From positions 5,270,001 to 5,334,000 of the forward strand of contig NC_064000.1 in the NCBI RefSeq assembly GCF_932276165.1: DNA of 64,000 nucleotides. Direction: 5' to 3'. The notes under the pieces were generated by a model. The model did no database searches. It was not told the DNA's origin and saw only the letters and a program-made list of their open reading frames with translations. Shown here in pieces: positions 1-10,184 of the stretch. Position 1 is the stretch's first letter, and every line of letters begins with the position of its first letter. The stretch is from Plutella xylostella. Taxonomy: Eukaryota > Arthropoda > Insecta > Lepidoptera > Plutellidae. Both the position numbers and the translations under genes were made by a program.

Positions 1-1473
1 AAATTACAATGTGATCTAAATTAAGGTAGGTAAGGTTCATTATTTGCTCATTAGACGATTTTCTTATTTATTTTTCTTAAATCTAAGGAAGCAGCATGCT
101 TCTGAGGTATTATGTTTAACTAAAATAGAATGGTGGATAATCGGGGGCTTTCCATGTCACGAAAGTTTGCTACTTACGGTATCGTTGTTAACACAGTCTA
201 TCTTCACATTGATCGACACTCCTCACTCGATATCTCGAAATGGTAAGGCACAACGATGTATCGAGAAAACTAGATGTATCGCCAATCTCTATAGCTTAGT
301 TAGACCGCACGAAAGGAGCGAACTTTTGGCCCATGAATAGCGTAACTGGGTACCAATGTAGGCAGGTAGTTTTAAAATCAAGCCAGTAAGTTTTTTACGG
401 ATTTTAGTGTCGACTCATTTTTTTTGTTATTCTAACACTTGCCTACTTGTTCGTGTTATTGTTATGAACATTGACATATAAGTATTTTGAACATAGCACG
501 AGTTAAACTTTTACGATTCGCTGATTTCGATACTCATTTAAAACCTAACCTAAGACATACCTAAACTTATAAATAATGTTGTATCCATTTAGCTTAAACA
601 GATCTTATGTTTTGCCTAATCAGAATTATCGAATAGAAAATTTTCCTCAATTGGTATAGCATCGAAGTAGCATGCATCTCCGGAACATATTGTAATGGCA
701 TGCTACTTCAGAAGGAAATACATTCATATAATTCTGATATAACTGATCGATAAAGTGGTGGGGGAGATGCAATAGATATTAATAGACTATATGACGCTTC
801 TAAAGCATATTAGAATAGATTAATGGCAGTGAAAATTTTGTCCCATCAACTATAAAATCTCCTATTTATTTAATCAATGCTTCATCATAGGAAACTATTG
901 CATCTTTAAATCGAGTCTTAACAATAAATAATTCCGAAAACGCTCGAATCGTAATTTGTAACTCATCATCATATCAATCATTCTCATTTTAATGCAAATC
1001 AAATGCGATTCTTGAATTATTTATTGTAATAACTTCAAATCCCGTTACTTTCAATAGGATAGTCACAGCGTGTGTTAAACGTTTTCTTCACATACAAGTA
1101 ACTACTGTACCATATTCGTATTGATTTTGATCAATATTAAAAACGACTAGGCCCTTACAGAAAGTAACAAGATATTCGTCTAATCAAACTACTCTAACAG
1201 GTATCCATCAGCTTATAGAGTTGGTCCCAATTGCACTCCATAAACGCAAACGCTATAAATAAACAATATACAATTCCGAAAGCACATACACGACTAGATC
1301 ATATATTCATGTAGAATTCGGAAATATTTTGGTATACACCTCAAAGTACAAAATACAACATTTGGCAAAATTTCAAAATCGTCTCAACGACTTTGAGAGA
1401 TTTAAGAGTCCTCTTTGTATTACTATATTTTACAAAACCCTTACTTGATGAGGTAGCATATGTTGAGATGGGT
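1..1473. other. AT-rich flank and 3' side of the PLAG-like gene
   Basis: I recognise no gene here. The part next to position 1474 should hold the 3' UTR of the minus-strand zinc-finger gene. Read on the minus strand, AATAAA polyadenylation hexamers lie at 1025-1020 and 870-865. A hairpin at 664-709 has 12-bp arms (gaagtagcatgc and its complement). The 98-codon reading frame at 44-340 has no recognisable domain. Confidence 0.4.
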
Positions 1474-2988
1474 CTAGTGCGGCGGGGGCGGCGGCGGCGG
1501 CGGCTTGGGGCTCTGCGCCGTGTGGAAGGCCTGCGTGAACGCCGGCAGCCGCTGCGGCGCGCGCCCCTCCCGCCCCTCGCCCCGCGCCTCCTCCGCCCCG
1601 TACTCCCCCTCCAGCAGATCGCGCAGGATCTGGCTCGACAGCCCCGACGGGCCCTCCCCGGGATCCAGCAGTAGCCCGGGATCCAATATGTGACTCTCTA
1701 GGGACTCCACCAGCGGTGCTGCTGTCATAAACGGCAAGTCACTCGCAGCCGGCGGGTACTGAGGTATATACACTACTGGGAAATCCACACGCAATAACTC
1801 ACAGGCTGGTGATGCTGGCTCTTCAATCTTTATCTCTATGGAGTCCTCCAGTTTAACTTCTAAAGGTTCATCTTTGATGTCATGCTCTTCTGGCATCTCT
1901 ACTATGATTTCAGATGAAGGAACTCTAGTGCGACCCGCTTCTGATTCTTCACCTTGACCTGGCTTCCACATCTCAAAAGATGATTCAATAGAAAAGGGAT
2001 CAGGAAAGGTTTCTTCAGGGGTTGGGTCAGGAAGTGCAGGCTCGCTAGATGTTCCAACTGCTGCTGATCTCCATGACTCCTCAGGGTGTGCATTTTTAAC
2101 ATGCCTTACTAAATGATCTTTGCGCCCAAATTTTTGAGGGCAATAAGGGCATAAAAAATCTCTTCTCCCCGTGTGTACAACAAGGTGCCGCCGCACATCC
2201 TTGGCTGTGAAGAACCGTCTCTGGCAGAAATCACATGTGAACTTCTTATCCATTTCATTCTTAACTGTTCTACTACCAGTGTGGACTTTGAGGTGATAAA
2301 CTATCTCTTGGCGGGTACTAAATGTATCATCACATATTTCACACTGCAAGTTGCCTTCCTCTGCAGAGTGCAGGGCGGCGTGCTTGCGGTAGCTGAGCAG
2401 AGACGTGTACGACTTCCTGCAGTCTGGTCGGTCGCAAGAGAATAGCTTTTTGACTGGATTGTGTACTCGTACATGGTTTGTGAGATGATCTTTCCTATTG
2501 AATGTCTTCCCACAGACTGTGCAAGCAAAGGCGCGGGCTTCACTATGGATTAGGCTATGTCGGACAAGTTTGAATTTGGAGTTGAATTTCTTTTCGCATA
2601 GATCGCAAGAGAAAGGGAGCTCACCGGTGTGTGCGAGGACATGCTGGCTGAGCTTGCCGGGGCTGGAGAAGCGCTTGTCGCAGGTGGTGCAGGCGTGACG
2701 CTTGTTGCGGTCGCGGCGGGCGCGGCGCGGGGCGGGCGCGGGGGCGGGGGCGGCGCGCGGGGGCAGTGTGGGCACGCGCCGCGCCGCCTTCACCGTGCGG
2801 AAGCACTGCTTGATGCCGCTGGGCCCCGGCGCGCCCACCGCCACGTACTGCAGCTTGCTGGGCAGCTGGCTCGCGGGCGGCGCTATGAACGTCTTCGGCG
2901 CGGCGGGCGCCTGCTGCCCGCTGGGCTCCTCCGCGGCCGCAGCGCCGCCCTCCTCCACTTCGCTAGGGTTGGCTGGCGGGCTGGACAT
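1474..2988 (-). CDS. PLAG-family C2H2 zinc-finger transcription factor
   Basis: This is a 504-residue protein in one uninterrupted exon, probably a nuclear DNA-binding transcription factor. Seven C2H2 fingers start at about residues 100, 128, 156, 185, 216, 252 and 280, with all Cys/His ligands present; finger 4 has a C-X4-C knuckle. Finger 3 and the last two fingers closely match my memory of PLAG1/PLAGL2: FNRKDHL at finger 3, DVRRHLVVHTGR before finger 7 and FGRKDHLVRH within it. A basic stretch (RRARRDRNKR, 88-97) could be a nuclear localisation signal. Residues 1-90 are Ala/Pro-rich. The C-terminal 200 residues are acidic, as expected of an activation region, and end in a proline run coded by a GGC-type repeat. 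Three psi-K-x-E sumoylation-type motifs lie at K372, K379 and K387. The ATG at 2988-2986 has a purine at -3. An out-of-frame ATG at 2999-2997 overlaps the start and could reduce translation. The GC-rich 5' and 3' ends contrast with the AT-rich middle. The family call is strong; the exact orthologue (PLAG1 versus PLAGL2) is not decided. Confidence 0.9.
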   Translation of the reverse strand: MSSPPANPSEVEEGGAAAAEEPSGQQAPAAPKTFIAPPASQLPSKLQYVAVGAPGPSGIKQCFRTVKAARRVPTLPPRAAPAPAPAPRRARRDRNKRHACTTCDKRFSSPGKLSQHVLAHTGELPFSCDLCEKKFNSKFKLVRHSLIHSEARAFACTVCGKTFNRKDHLTNHVRVHNPVKKLFSCDRPDCRKSYTSLLSYRKHAALHSAEEGNLQCEICDDTFSTRQEIVYHLKVHTGSRTVKNEMDKKFTCDFCQRRFFTAKDVRRHLVVHTGRRDFLCPYCPQKFGRKDHLVRHVKNAHPEESWRSAAVGTSSEPALPDPTPEETFPDPFSIESSFEMWKPGQGEESEAGRTRVPSSEIIVEMPEEHDIKDEPLEVKLEDSIEIKIEEPASPACELLRVDFPVVYIPQYPPAASDLPFMTAAPLVESLESHILDPGLLLDPGEGPSGLSSQILRDLLEGEYGAEEARGEGREGRAPQRLPAFTQAFHTAQSPKPPPPPPPPH

Positions 2989-3986
2989 CTCGCGCTCATT
3001 TTTGACGCGCGTTCACTAGATCGCTGCTCGGCAATCACGCGTCGTGCTCGTATCAGCTCCGCGGTGGCGTTCTCTTGACCCGATGGCAGAAAACATTTCT
3101 GTCACATTGACGGTCTGGAAGCCCTTTTTCGTATTCGTGTCACATGGTTCTCGAGGAATTTCAGGAGATTGTTGGCACTTCACGCCGTTCAGTTGCTTGA
3201 TCTTGACGAACTGCGTTGTGAATTATGAGGAAACACTTTCAAATCAATGAAAAATAAGGAAAAAAGGACGTTTTTCAAGGAAATACGTAGCTCATTGACA
3301 TCGAAACGTCAAAATAATGAAGCCATGTCAAAAAAAGTCCGCCGAATCGTCGATTCGTCGACAGGTCGACGGCCGTTCGTAAAAACAGTTCGGAAATTAG
3401 TGTTATGAATTTGTTATATGTTGTTTTGGTTCATTACTTGCTGTAGGCTGGAATAGGTCATGTTGTCTCTGCAGCTGTTGACATGATCATGCGTTGGTAA
3501 ACAAAGTTCAAAATTGTACAGTGGAAAACAAAAGTAGGTAGTTAAGAAAAAACGAAAGTAAATTATAAAGAAGTACTTACAAAAACAGACTCTATTTATT
3601 CAAAAAGAGCATTGAAAATTATAGAAGTAAATAAAATTTATGTTTAAAACAGTCATTTGGGGCAGGCAGCTGAACAAAAAGTACAAGGCCAGTACAACTT
3701 CTGTCTGCCTCTCGCGGTTTTAATAGTTCTAGCAACACTGACAAGTACGTTCTGTCAGTGACAGTCAGCGTCAAAATGACAGTTCACAATCACAATAAAT
3801 TCCATCAGCTGTGGGCAGCAAAGTTAGCGAAGTTTAAGAAACCATTTAACTTTATATTCGTGCACCGTCCTAGCCCTGAAAGCTGCCCCCAACTCCATTC
3901 AATCCTCTTAATCCAACAAACACAACATATAAAACAGTAAACCATCCGTACAATCATACAAAACAGTAGACCAACAAACAACCAAC
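2989..3986. promoter_or_regulatory. Shared intergenic region of a divergent gene pair
   Basis: The PLAG-like gene and BORCS7 are transcribed away from each other, so this 1-kb gap must hold both promoters and both 5' UTRs. The side next to the zinc-finger gene (about 2989-3070) is GC-rich; the rest is AT-rich. A palindromic stretch around 3343-3372 contains gtcgacaggtcgac. Short repeats of gtca/tgac occur near 3745-3785. I cannot place a TATA box or an initiator with confidence. The frame at 3758-3940 (60 codons) is probably within the BORCS7 5' region and is not called as a gene. Confidence 0.5.
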
Positions 3987-4670
3987 ATGACTTCAGCATC
4001 ATCCAGCAGTGCTCGCTCTCTGTTCGCGGAGTCCAAGCAGCGTCTGGCGGAGCGCGTGCAGGTCAACATGAACAACATCGCGTCCCTCGCGCGGCAGATA
4101 CAGCGGGGGTCCAAGTCTCATGAGGTGGGTGGTACACAGAGCAAGATACGCACAGTTGTAAACAATCGTATATTCTAAATAGACCCTAGGTGCATTGTAC
4201 TAATAAAAAAACGCCGATACGCTCGCGACCTATCATATGAATACAAATTTACAATGAAAAGCGGTGCGAATTAAGCATATCTGACTACCCCTATTCTATT
4301 CTATTCTCTGTGGGGGTGTAAGTATCTGCTCCAGGTACTCTCTCGAGTGGAACCTTTATGCATCTGACTACCCCTTCAGGGATTACAGTTGTGAGCATAT
4401 AATTATGTAAACAATCCACTGTAGGATGTTTGCCTCTGGACTGGAGAAGATAATGAAAACATGAAATAATTGGACACATTTTTATTCCAGTTACTATCAA
4501 AAGCGGCCCGAGACACGGCAGCCATGGAGAACCTCATGCAGAGCAGTGAAGAAAACCTGAAGAAGATGCAGCTAATATCCGTCCACATGGGGTACCAGTA
4601 CGAGAACATACAGAAGTCTGTTCAGATGCTGACAGAGATCAGCGAACAGATTGAAGCTATGCAAAGATGA
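3987..4670 (+). CDS. BORCS7: BORCS7-like subunit of the BORC lysosome-positioning complex
   Basis: There are two coding exons, 3987-4124 and 4491-4670, joined in phase 0 (GAG|GTGGGT donor, tttattccag acceptor). They give a 105-residue protein, the usual length for BORCS7. The protein is helical and hydrophilic with no membrane segment. Similarity to vertebrate BORCS7 from memory covers the whole chain. Exon 1 has the SLFAESKQRLAERV...LARQIQRGS part. Exon 2 has LLSKAARDTAAMENLMQSSE, then NLKKMQLISVHMGYQYENIQ, which corresponds to the KAxRN..E..L.SEDSLRKM segment of the family. In animals, BORC sits on the cytosolic face of lysosomes and recruits the small GTPase Arl8 for kinesin-driven movement. 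The start lies in caaccaacATGA, a good animal context. The 366-bp intron carries a dispersed repeat (about 4185-4400). The first AATAAA after the stop is at 5044-5049. Confidence 0.88.
4185..4400 (-). repeat. Dispersed repeat inside the BORCS7 intron
   Basis: This stretch shares gcgacctatca, acgccgatacg and cttcagggattacag with copies at 37660-37870, 53145-53345 and 59748-59862, so one family is present four times in the window. It lies wholly inside the intron, between donor and acceptor. It also contains a short tattc repeat (4281-4306). The middle is diverged, so the copy is old. The class is uncertain; a SINE or a LINE 3' end is possible. Confidence 0.55.
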
Positions 4671-5719
4671 ATATGACTTGCGGTTGCATTGGCATTTGTG
4701 TTTATTTTAGTGCCTGATGCCTAAGTAATTTTTTGTCCAATGGCAAGAGAATGAATATCTTCGGCTTCATTGTTGGCAAAAGAATAGCTGTCTAAGGTAT
4801 TTTTTTTTCTCAATATTGGGGGTACTCGGTGTAAGAAACAATAAGTATAGAGCCATCGGATATTGCATGCATTTCTGGCCAGCATATTTTGCAAGGGAGT
4901 ATGTATGGTATAGGGTGTTAGAGTTTGTTTTAAAGTTTCCAATACTTATAACTAGAATAATCATCTTCGTGGGATGAATAGCATACTAAAAATCACACAT
5001 ATAAAATACTTTATTTATAGTAACTATACTGTTTATTTTGTAAAATAAAGAATTTAAATATACATAAACATTTATTTTTAGTTTTGTTAATATTCCGAAT
5101 TTGCTGAGTCTGTACATTTTTAAGGTGTAACTGTATCTATAGCTGTGGTTATAGCAGTGAAGTATACCACCAACATTGCTAGTAGTAACTTTGCAGGCAC
5201 CATAAATATTGATAAATAAAAGTAAAATATTAAATAAAAAACCATAGCAGGCATAAGACAAGTACAAAAAATACTTTAAAAAGAAAACAACAATAAACTT
5301 AATTACTATGGTCGCAAATACCTACTTATTATGTAAGTTTAATATGTTTTTCTCAAGGGTCGCGTCAGGGGACGAATGAAGCAGACAAGGTTGCTGGTTG
5401 TTTTATGTTGAAAACTGCACCTGTTTTTGATGTTTAGCGTTCCAATTTCAACAGGCAATCCTACTCATATTTTTTAAACAATTATCTACCTATATTGTAC
5501 CTCGTACTCCTAAGCTACGTATATGCAGTACATGTACAATACAGGCATACTCATCCCAAATTTAGGTAGTTAGTTACATAGTAACGCGAAGCAAATACAT
5601 ATAAATCTAATCTCCTCTTATAACCTAGGCCAACCGTACCCTATTGGTTCAGAATCGATCTCCTGCGCAGTGAAAGTGCACTGTTACAGTTGCCAATGTA
5701 ATTCTATTAGAGCTGCCTC

Positions 5720-5721
<2 letters not shown>
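4671..5721. other. 3' flank of BORCS7 and unassigned AT-rich DNA
   Basis: The first part is probably BORCS7 3' UTR. Polyadenylation hexamers occur at 5044-5049 and again around 5213-5240. I see no further gene and no clear repeat up to the CCG tract. Confidence 0.4.

Positions 5722-5766
<45 letters not shown>
5722..5766. repeat. (CCG)15 microsatellite
   Basis: Fifteen perfect CCG units form an isolated GC-rich tract in AT-rich DNA. No open frame with domain support uses it. Perfect units suggest a young or length-variable tract. Confidence 0.95.
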
Positions 5767-5767
<1 letters not shown>

Positions 5768-5949
5768 TGACGCAACTAGAGATGTAATGCGGACTTGTTT
5801 CCGCAATGATGCTACTTAAAGAGTGTAGTAGCTCATATCGTGATCGTAGATTACAGCTCTTATTGGGGCTATTAGGCGGTCGTGTGATGGTTTTAGCGTC
5901 TGCGGAAGATTGGTTAGCTTAGAGAAAAGCTCTAGCGAATGAGACATAC

Positions 5950-6057
5950 GGGTTACTCTTTACGAGAGCTGTCGTGCAATCGGCAAGTTTAACACAACGA
6001 GATAGAGTGTTGGCTCGCGCAGCAGCGGCGCTCCTAGACTTAGTTTTTAGTCATTAT
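5950..6057 (+). mobile_element. Small inverted-repeat element, GGGTTACTCT family, interrupted
   Basis: It starts gggttactcttt and continues cgagagctgtcgtgcaatcg and acaacgagatagag. It ends acttagtttttagtcat, which matches the other end of the copy at 43342-43457 read on the opposite strand. Related copies lie at 45683-45995 and 51727-51872. The right end here is broken by the foldback element that begins at 6058. Confidence 0.6.
6049..6057. repeat. 9-bp target site duplication, left copy
   Basis: The sequence agtcattat here is repeated exactly at 7638-7646, directly outside both ends of the foldback element. Confidence 0.8.
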
Positions 6058-7637
6058 GGGAACACCCAAATATTCCGAAAAACTTTTTTCCGAATTTGAT
6101 AACACCGAATATGTAATTTACGAAATATTGCAATACCGATTTTTTTAAATATCGAATTATAAAAATTACGATAATTATAATTTCGAATATTATAATCACG
6201 AATATTGTTATTACGATTGTTAAATATACGAACGTTAAAAAATACGAATACTTTAATATACGAAAAATAAAATACCTATTTATTAAAATCACGAAAAATT
6301 AAAATCCCGATCGGAAATATGATAATTCGTGATTTTGACAAAAATTCATCATATAATATGCCATTTATTTCCAAACTAAAGTGACTTAAGTATATAGTTT
6401 TACATTTTACAATTTAACATTCTATATCAAAATTTTATCAATTATCTTAAATTCATTATGATGCATTATTAATTATTAACTTTACTATATTGATTACATT
6501 TCTATAACTAAGTATACATTATTTATTAATTTAACCAATTAATATCAGTACTTACTCTATTTTTATTACATTATTAATTTAAATTAAGATAATTTCATTA
6601 TTAATTTTACTAAATTGATTACATTTGACAAAAATACATAAACGTCTTTAAAACTTCAGAACCAAAACCAAAAGATAGGTGCGACGACGAGCAAAGCGAG
6701 GAGGAGCGTGTTAGGTGCACATAGATATCGAAAAACAAAGCGGAGCGCAGCGAAGCGGAGCGGAGCGTTTCAAATATAGAGTAAAATTTTTGTTATACAG
6801 TAAAATATTTGTAGTATTTTTTGTTAAGTTACAGAACAAAGCCAATATAAATATAATATAACACAATTGCTCGGATTTTTACGGTGGTTAACCTTAAAAA
6901 GCTTAGGACCCAAACCTAAAGATAGGTGCGACGACGAGCAAAGCGAGGAGGAGCGTGTTAGGTGCACATAGATATCGAAAAACAAAGCGGAGCGCAGCGA
7001 AGCGGAGCGGAGCGTTTCAAATATAGAGTAAAATTTTTGTTTTACAGTAAAATATTTGTAGTATTTGTTGTTAAGTTACAGAACAAAGCCAATATAACAT
7101 AATACAATTGCTCGGATTTTTACGGTGGTTAACCTTAAAAAGCTTAGGACCCAAACCTAAAGATAGGTGCGACGACGAGCAAAGCGAGGAGGAGCGTGTT
7201 AGGTGCACATAGATATCGAAAAACAAAGCGGAGCGTTTCATATAATACAGCTTAAAAAATATTGTTTGTATACGGATTATGCTGTTAATAAACATACTCG
7301 TACTATTCCTAATATATGACTATTTTTTGTTCACTAAAAACATTCGGGAATTTGTATTTTCGGAATATTAAAAATTCGGAATTCGTAAATTTAACAATTC
7401 GATATAATAAATAATCGTACTTTTGAAACATCGAAATTATAATATTCGGAATTATGACTTTCGTCATTTTAATTAATCTGTGGTATGAAATTTCGTTTAT
7501 TATACTATTCGTGATTTTCGCTATTCGGAAACTTAAAATTCGGGATTGTAAATTATTCGGAACTATGAAATTCGTAATTATGAAAATCGTTATTTTCATA
7601 TTCGTAAAAAAGTAATTCGAAATTCTGTAGTGTACCC
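6058..7637. mobile_element. Foldback-type DNA element with 9-bp target duplication
   Basis: This is a 1580-bp element with ends gggaacac and gtgtaccc, bounded by 9-bp direct repeats. Its arms (about 6058-6320 and 7320-7637) are long, degenerate and complementary in style: the left arm is full of cgaa words spaced roughly 8-14 bp apart, and the right arm is full of ttcg words. The centre holds tandem repeats of about 244 bp. No transposase frame is visible, so it is non-autonomous. A 9-bp duplication is what Mutator-like (MULE) elements usually make; that class assignment is inference. Confidence 0.7.
6650..7250. repeat. About 2.4 tandem copies of a 241-247-bp unit
   Basis: The word gataggtgcgacgacgagca starts at 6674, 6921 and 7162, giving periods of 247 and 241 bp. 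Each unit has a purine-rich gcggagcg/gcgaagcg block followed by an AT-rich block. The third copy is cut short by a deletion in the gcggagcg block. The same gataggtgcg module occurs in a different element at 21.7-22.0 kb. Confidence 0.9.
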
Positions 7638-7646
7638 AGTCATTAT
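7638..7646. repeat. 9-bp target site duplication, right copy
   Basis: This is an exact agtcattat repeat of 6049-6057. Confidence 0.8.
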
Positions 7647-8191
7647 ACTTATACTCCCCAGAATAGCGGCGATATTTCGTATTTCTGAGATAGATTTCGT
7701 CAGATAAGATGTCTGAGGAATAAAATAGTTGCTGTCACTATCTAATACAAATTTTCAGATGCGACAGCATCAGAATTATTCCCAGATAACGTTTATATGC
7801 CCATTGAAAAATCAGCTTTAAAATTTCAAATAAGTAATTAACACACTTATTTTAAATTTTAGTGAAAAATCTATTTTGGGAAACTTTATTTCAGCATTTC
7901 TTTCGATATATTTATTTATTTAAATATGTTGTATTTTTGAACTGCTCGGCCACTGTTCTGATATGCCAAATATTCTTTCTCCTCGTACCTACATACATAC
8001 AAGCCAGGCGAGCCAGCTTTCGATAACTGCGCTATATTTGCAATGTGCTCACATTGAGCGAATATTCAAAGTGAGTCTGCACCCGTGGCGAAGGGTTCAT
8101 CCATACAACAGGATTCCCTAACTTCAAACACTTTGTTTATTATCCGTCTGTTTCCCTTATGGATTGACTGGTTTGTTGATAAATATGCAGA
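7647..8191. other. Possible 5' flank of the candidate exon
   Basis: This is AT-rich with no recognisable gene. A run around 8000-8068 (gcgagccagctttcg ... attcaaa|gtgagt) could be a non-coding exon ending in a splice donor, but only the donor supports that. Confidence 0.25.
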
Positions 8192-8254
8192 ATGGAAGCG
8201 CCTGGTGTCCGCCCCAGACTCTTCGGAGGAGTAGCGGGAATGAAGAATAAGAAG
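8192..8254 (+). CDS. Candidate first coding exon of an unidentified gene
   Basis: An ATG directly after a possible acceptor (aaatatgcag|A) opens a frame of exactly 21 codons. It starts MEAPGVRPRLFGG, ends in a basic MKNKK, and runs into a strong donor, AAG|GTAAGT, in phase 0. The exon is GC-rich (about 58%) in a surrounding of about 35% GC, as expected for coding sequence. I do not recognise the peptide. A possible upstream non-coding donor, caaa|gtgagt, lies at 8068. If real, the next exon is far to the right, consistent with the ratchet sites at 41.4 and 55.2 kb. Chance occurrence cannot be excluded. Confidence 0.45.
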
Positions 8255-8693
8255 GTAAGTGTATATTTTTCACACCCAATTTCCCTGAAAAGTAATTAAT
8301 CCGAATCATTTGACTGTCGGCAATTTATTTGTATTTAGTGTAGGTACTTACCTACTGTACATGGAGGATTTAGCCTCTTTGCGTTTAGAAGAAAGAAGTA
8401 AAGCGCGCCCTATCATAACCAGTATCTAATAGTACTTACCTATAAAGTGTTGGTGTACTAGCATACCTAGCAGGCTAAATTAATAATCACTGTTTCCAAT
8501 CAGCTATCCGCGTACCTGGCTTGTATTCTACAGTTCAATGTTTCTCTAGATAGTAGTCCAGATACCGAATAACTTGTTAATGCATTAGGAAAGTGCGCAG
8601 GTATTACGGAATAACTAGGAAACACAGTTTATTGGTCGCGTTGACACCATGAATGAATTACAATGTTATCTAAAATAGCTACTACCTATTATA
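8255..8693. other. Unassigned, possible intron start
   Basis: I see no gene and no clear repeat. It is intronic if the exon at 8192-8254 is real. Confidence 0.3.
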
Positions 8694-8979
8694 ATATACG
8701 GAGATTATACACGCACTCACGCCTTGTACTAATGTACTCCCTTGCGGGGTAGGCAGAGGTGCATTGCTGCACCCACTTTTCGCCAGAGTGTTATGTCAGT
8801 CCCAATGTAATAGGGGGCGGGCCTATTGCCATTTTACGGGCACATCCAAGACCCGAGAACAAATATCTGTGTTTAAACAAATATCTGCCCCAGCCGGGAA
8901 TCGAACCCGGGACCATCGGCTCAGTAGTCAGGTCACTAACCACTACGCCATTCGGTCGTCTCCGGATATACGGAGATTA
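8694..8979 (-). mobile_element. Full-length tRNA-headed SINE (family A)
   Basis: The element (8708-8965) is bounded by exact 14-bp duplications of atatacggagatta at 8694-8707 and 8966-8979. Read on the minus strand it starts gacgaccgaatggcgtagtg. It has an A-box-like tagtggttagtg and a B-box ggttcgattcccgg, so RNA polymerase III transcription is plausible. The body contains ctcgggtcttggatg, and the 3' part contains ctaccccgcaagg followed by gtacaaggcgtgag. Short frames here (73 codons) are not genes. The exact duplication indicates a fairly recent insertion. Confidence 0.85.
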
Positions 8980-9081
8980 GACTGAATCAAAGTAGGTATA
9001 TAGGAACATGGTATTTTTTTATTTTTCTAATCAGTGTATATCATGATGATTGGGTCAATGTATATCAAAGACATACATAAC

Positions 9082-9296
9082 ATGGTTAGTGACCCAGACT
9101 ACTATGCCGAAGGTCCCGAGTTCGGTTCCCGGTCGGGGCAAATATTTATTTGAAAGACAGATATTTGTACTGGGGTGTTAATATTATCTATCTAGATAAT
9201 ATATATCTGCTGTCCGATACCCATATTACAGCTAGGCTCTGCCTATGTTGGTCGGATGACCGTGTGTGAAATTTATATTATTATTTATTTAACAGT
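9082..9296 (+). mobile_element. tRNA-headed SINE (family B), head truncated
   Basis: It begins inside the A-box region (catggttagtgaccc) and has a degraded B-box (gagttcggttcccgg). It then carries a body different from family A: tgtccgatacccatatta, ggctctgcc and ggatgaccgtgtgtga, ending in a tta/ttta-rich tail. The same body recurs at 46480-46641 (minus) and 52016-52262 (plus). Confidence 0.75.
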
Positions 9297-10184
9297 CGAA
9301 ATTATCCCCAATGTTGAAAATCTAGATTTTTTTATTGGTAGACTGCATTCGAGAATTATTCTACCTATACTTACTACCACATCAATCTTCAGATTTTAAG
9401 AGCTAAGTCAGTTATCTGAAGAATTACCTAATTTCTGCTACATTTCTAGGGTATATTGGGTAAGTGCAATCAAGCATGTTTGCCTCAATAGTAGGTAGTT
9501 TAATACATTATATATTTGTCAGGTACTATTTTCATGTCGCATCTTGCACAAGCTTTTATAAGTCGCCCCCGCATATAGTTATATGTACCTATTAATGTGG
9601 TAATACGTGGGTAAGTACGTTCTTGTTTAACTTATAGGATGTTCATTATCTTACCTTTGTACCGTTCCAAAAGAAAATTAGTGGTGCTTTGGTAGATACT
9701 GTATGTAGGTAGAATTAAACCCGATTGTTATTATCGCTATACATAAAAGGAAAAGGTAAATATTATGTTAATGTTACTAATGTTTTCATGTTGATTTCAT
9801 TTCAAACTTAGGCCCAGTTTCTCACCATTCCGTTAGGTCATAAAAACCTCGGTTTGGTTACATGATGGACTGTTAAGGTTAGTGAGTGTCCTACCCGGTT
9901 AAGCCTGAGATTAACGAAGAGTGATTATTGTTAACTGTTTCTATTCTAGACAAAGACTCTCCTCTAGAAGCTTCTTGGTGGTATATGACCAGATGTGGAC
10001 TGGAGTAGTTTAGGTAGGACGCGTATGTTAATACCATGATCTTATATTATTATAAGTACCATGGTTAATACAAAAGATACGGTGACAAACCCTACTCCAA
10101 TTTTATCATTCCTTGTCATCATCTTAGCTGAAACGAGATATAATTGAAAATAATCCAACACTATGTAAACTTCGTATTGTAAAT
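9297..10184. other. Unassigned AT-rich DNA
   Basis: There is no gene. The stretch 9811-9960 has paired motifs (aaacctcgg, ccggttaag) that may be an old inverted-repeat element, but I could not define its ends. Confidence 0.3.

Noticed and set aside
1393..3078. Several GC-rich frames opposite or overlapping the PLAG-like gene
   Set aside because: They are out-of-frame by-products of GC-rich coding sequence (poly-Arg/Gly/Ala peptides) without domains.
3758..3940. 60-codon frame ending 46 bp before the BORCS7 start
   Set aside because: No recognisable domain, no splice support, and it lies where the BORCS7 5' UTR or promoter should be.
5722..5766. CCG tract as part of a coding exon (poly-Pro/Ala)
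   Set aside because: Surrounding frames close quickly and no splice signals bracket it convincingly.
8759..8985. 73-codon frames that recur at 13.0, 55.6 and 57.0 kb
   Set aside because: They are translations of the SINE family A; repetition reflects the element, not a gene family.
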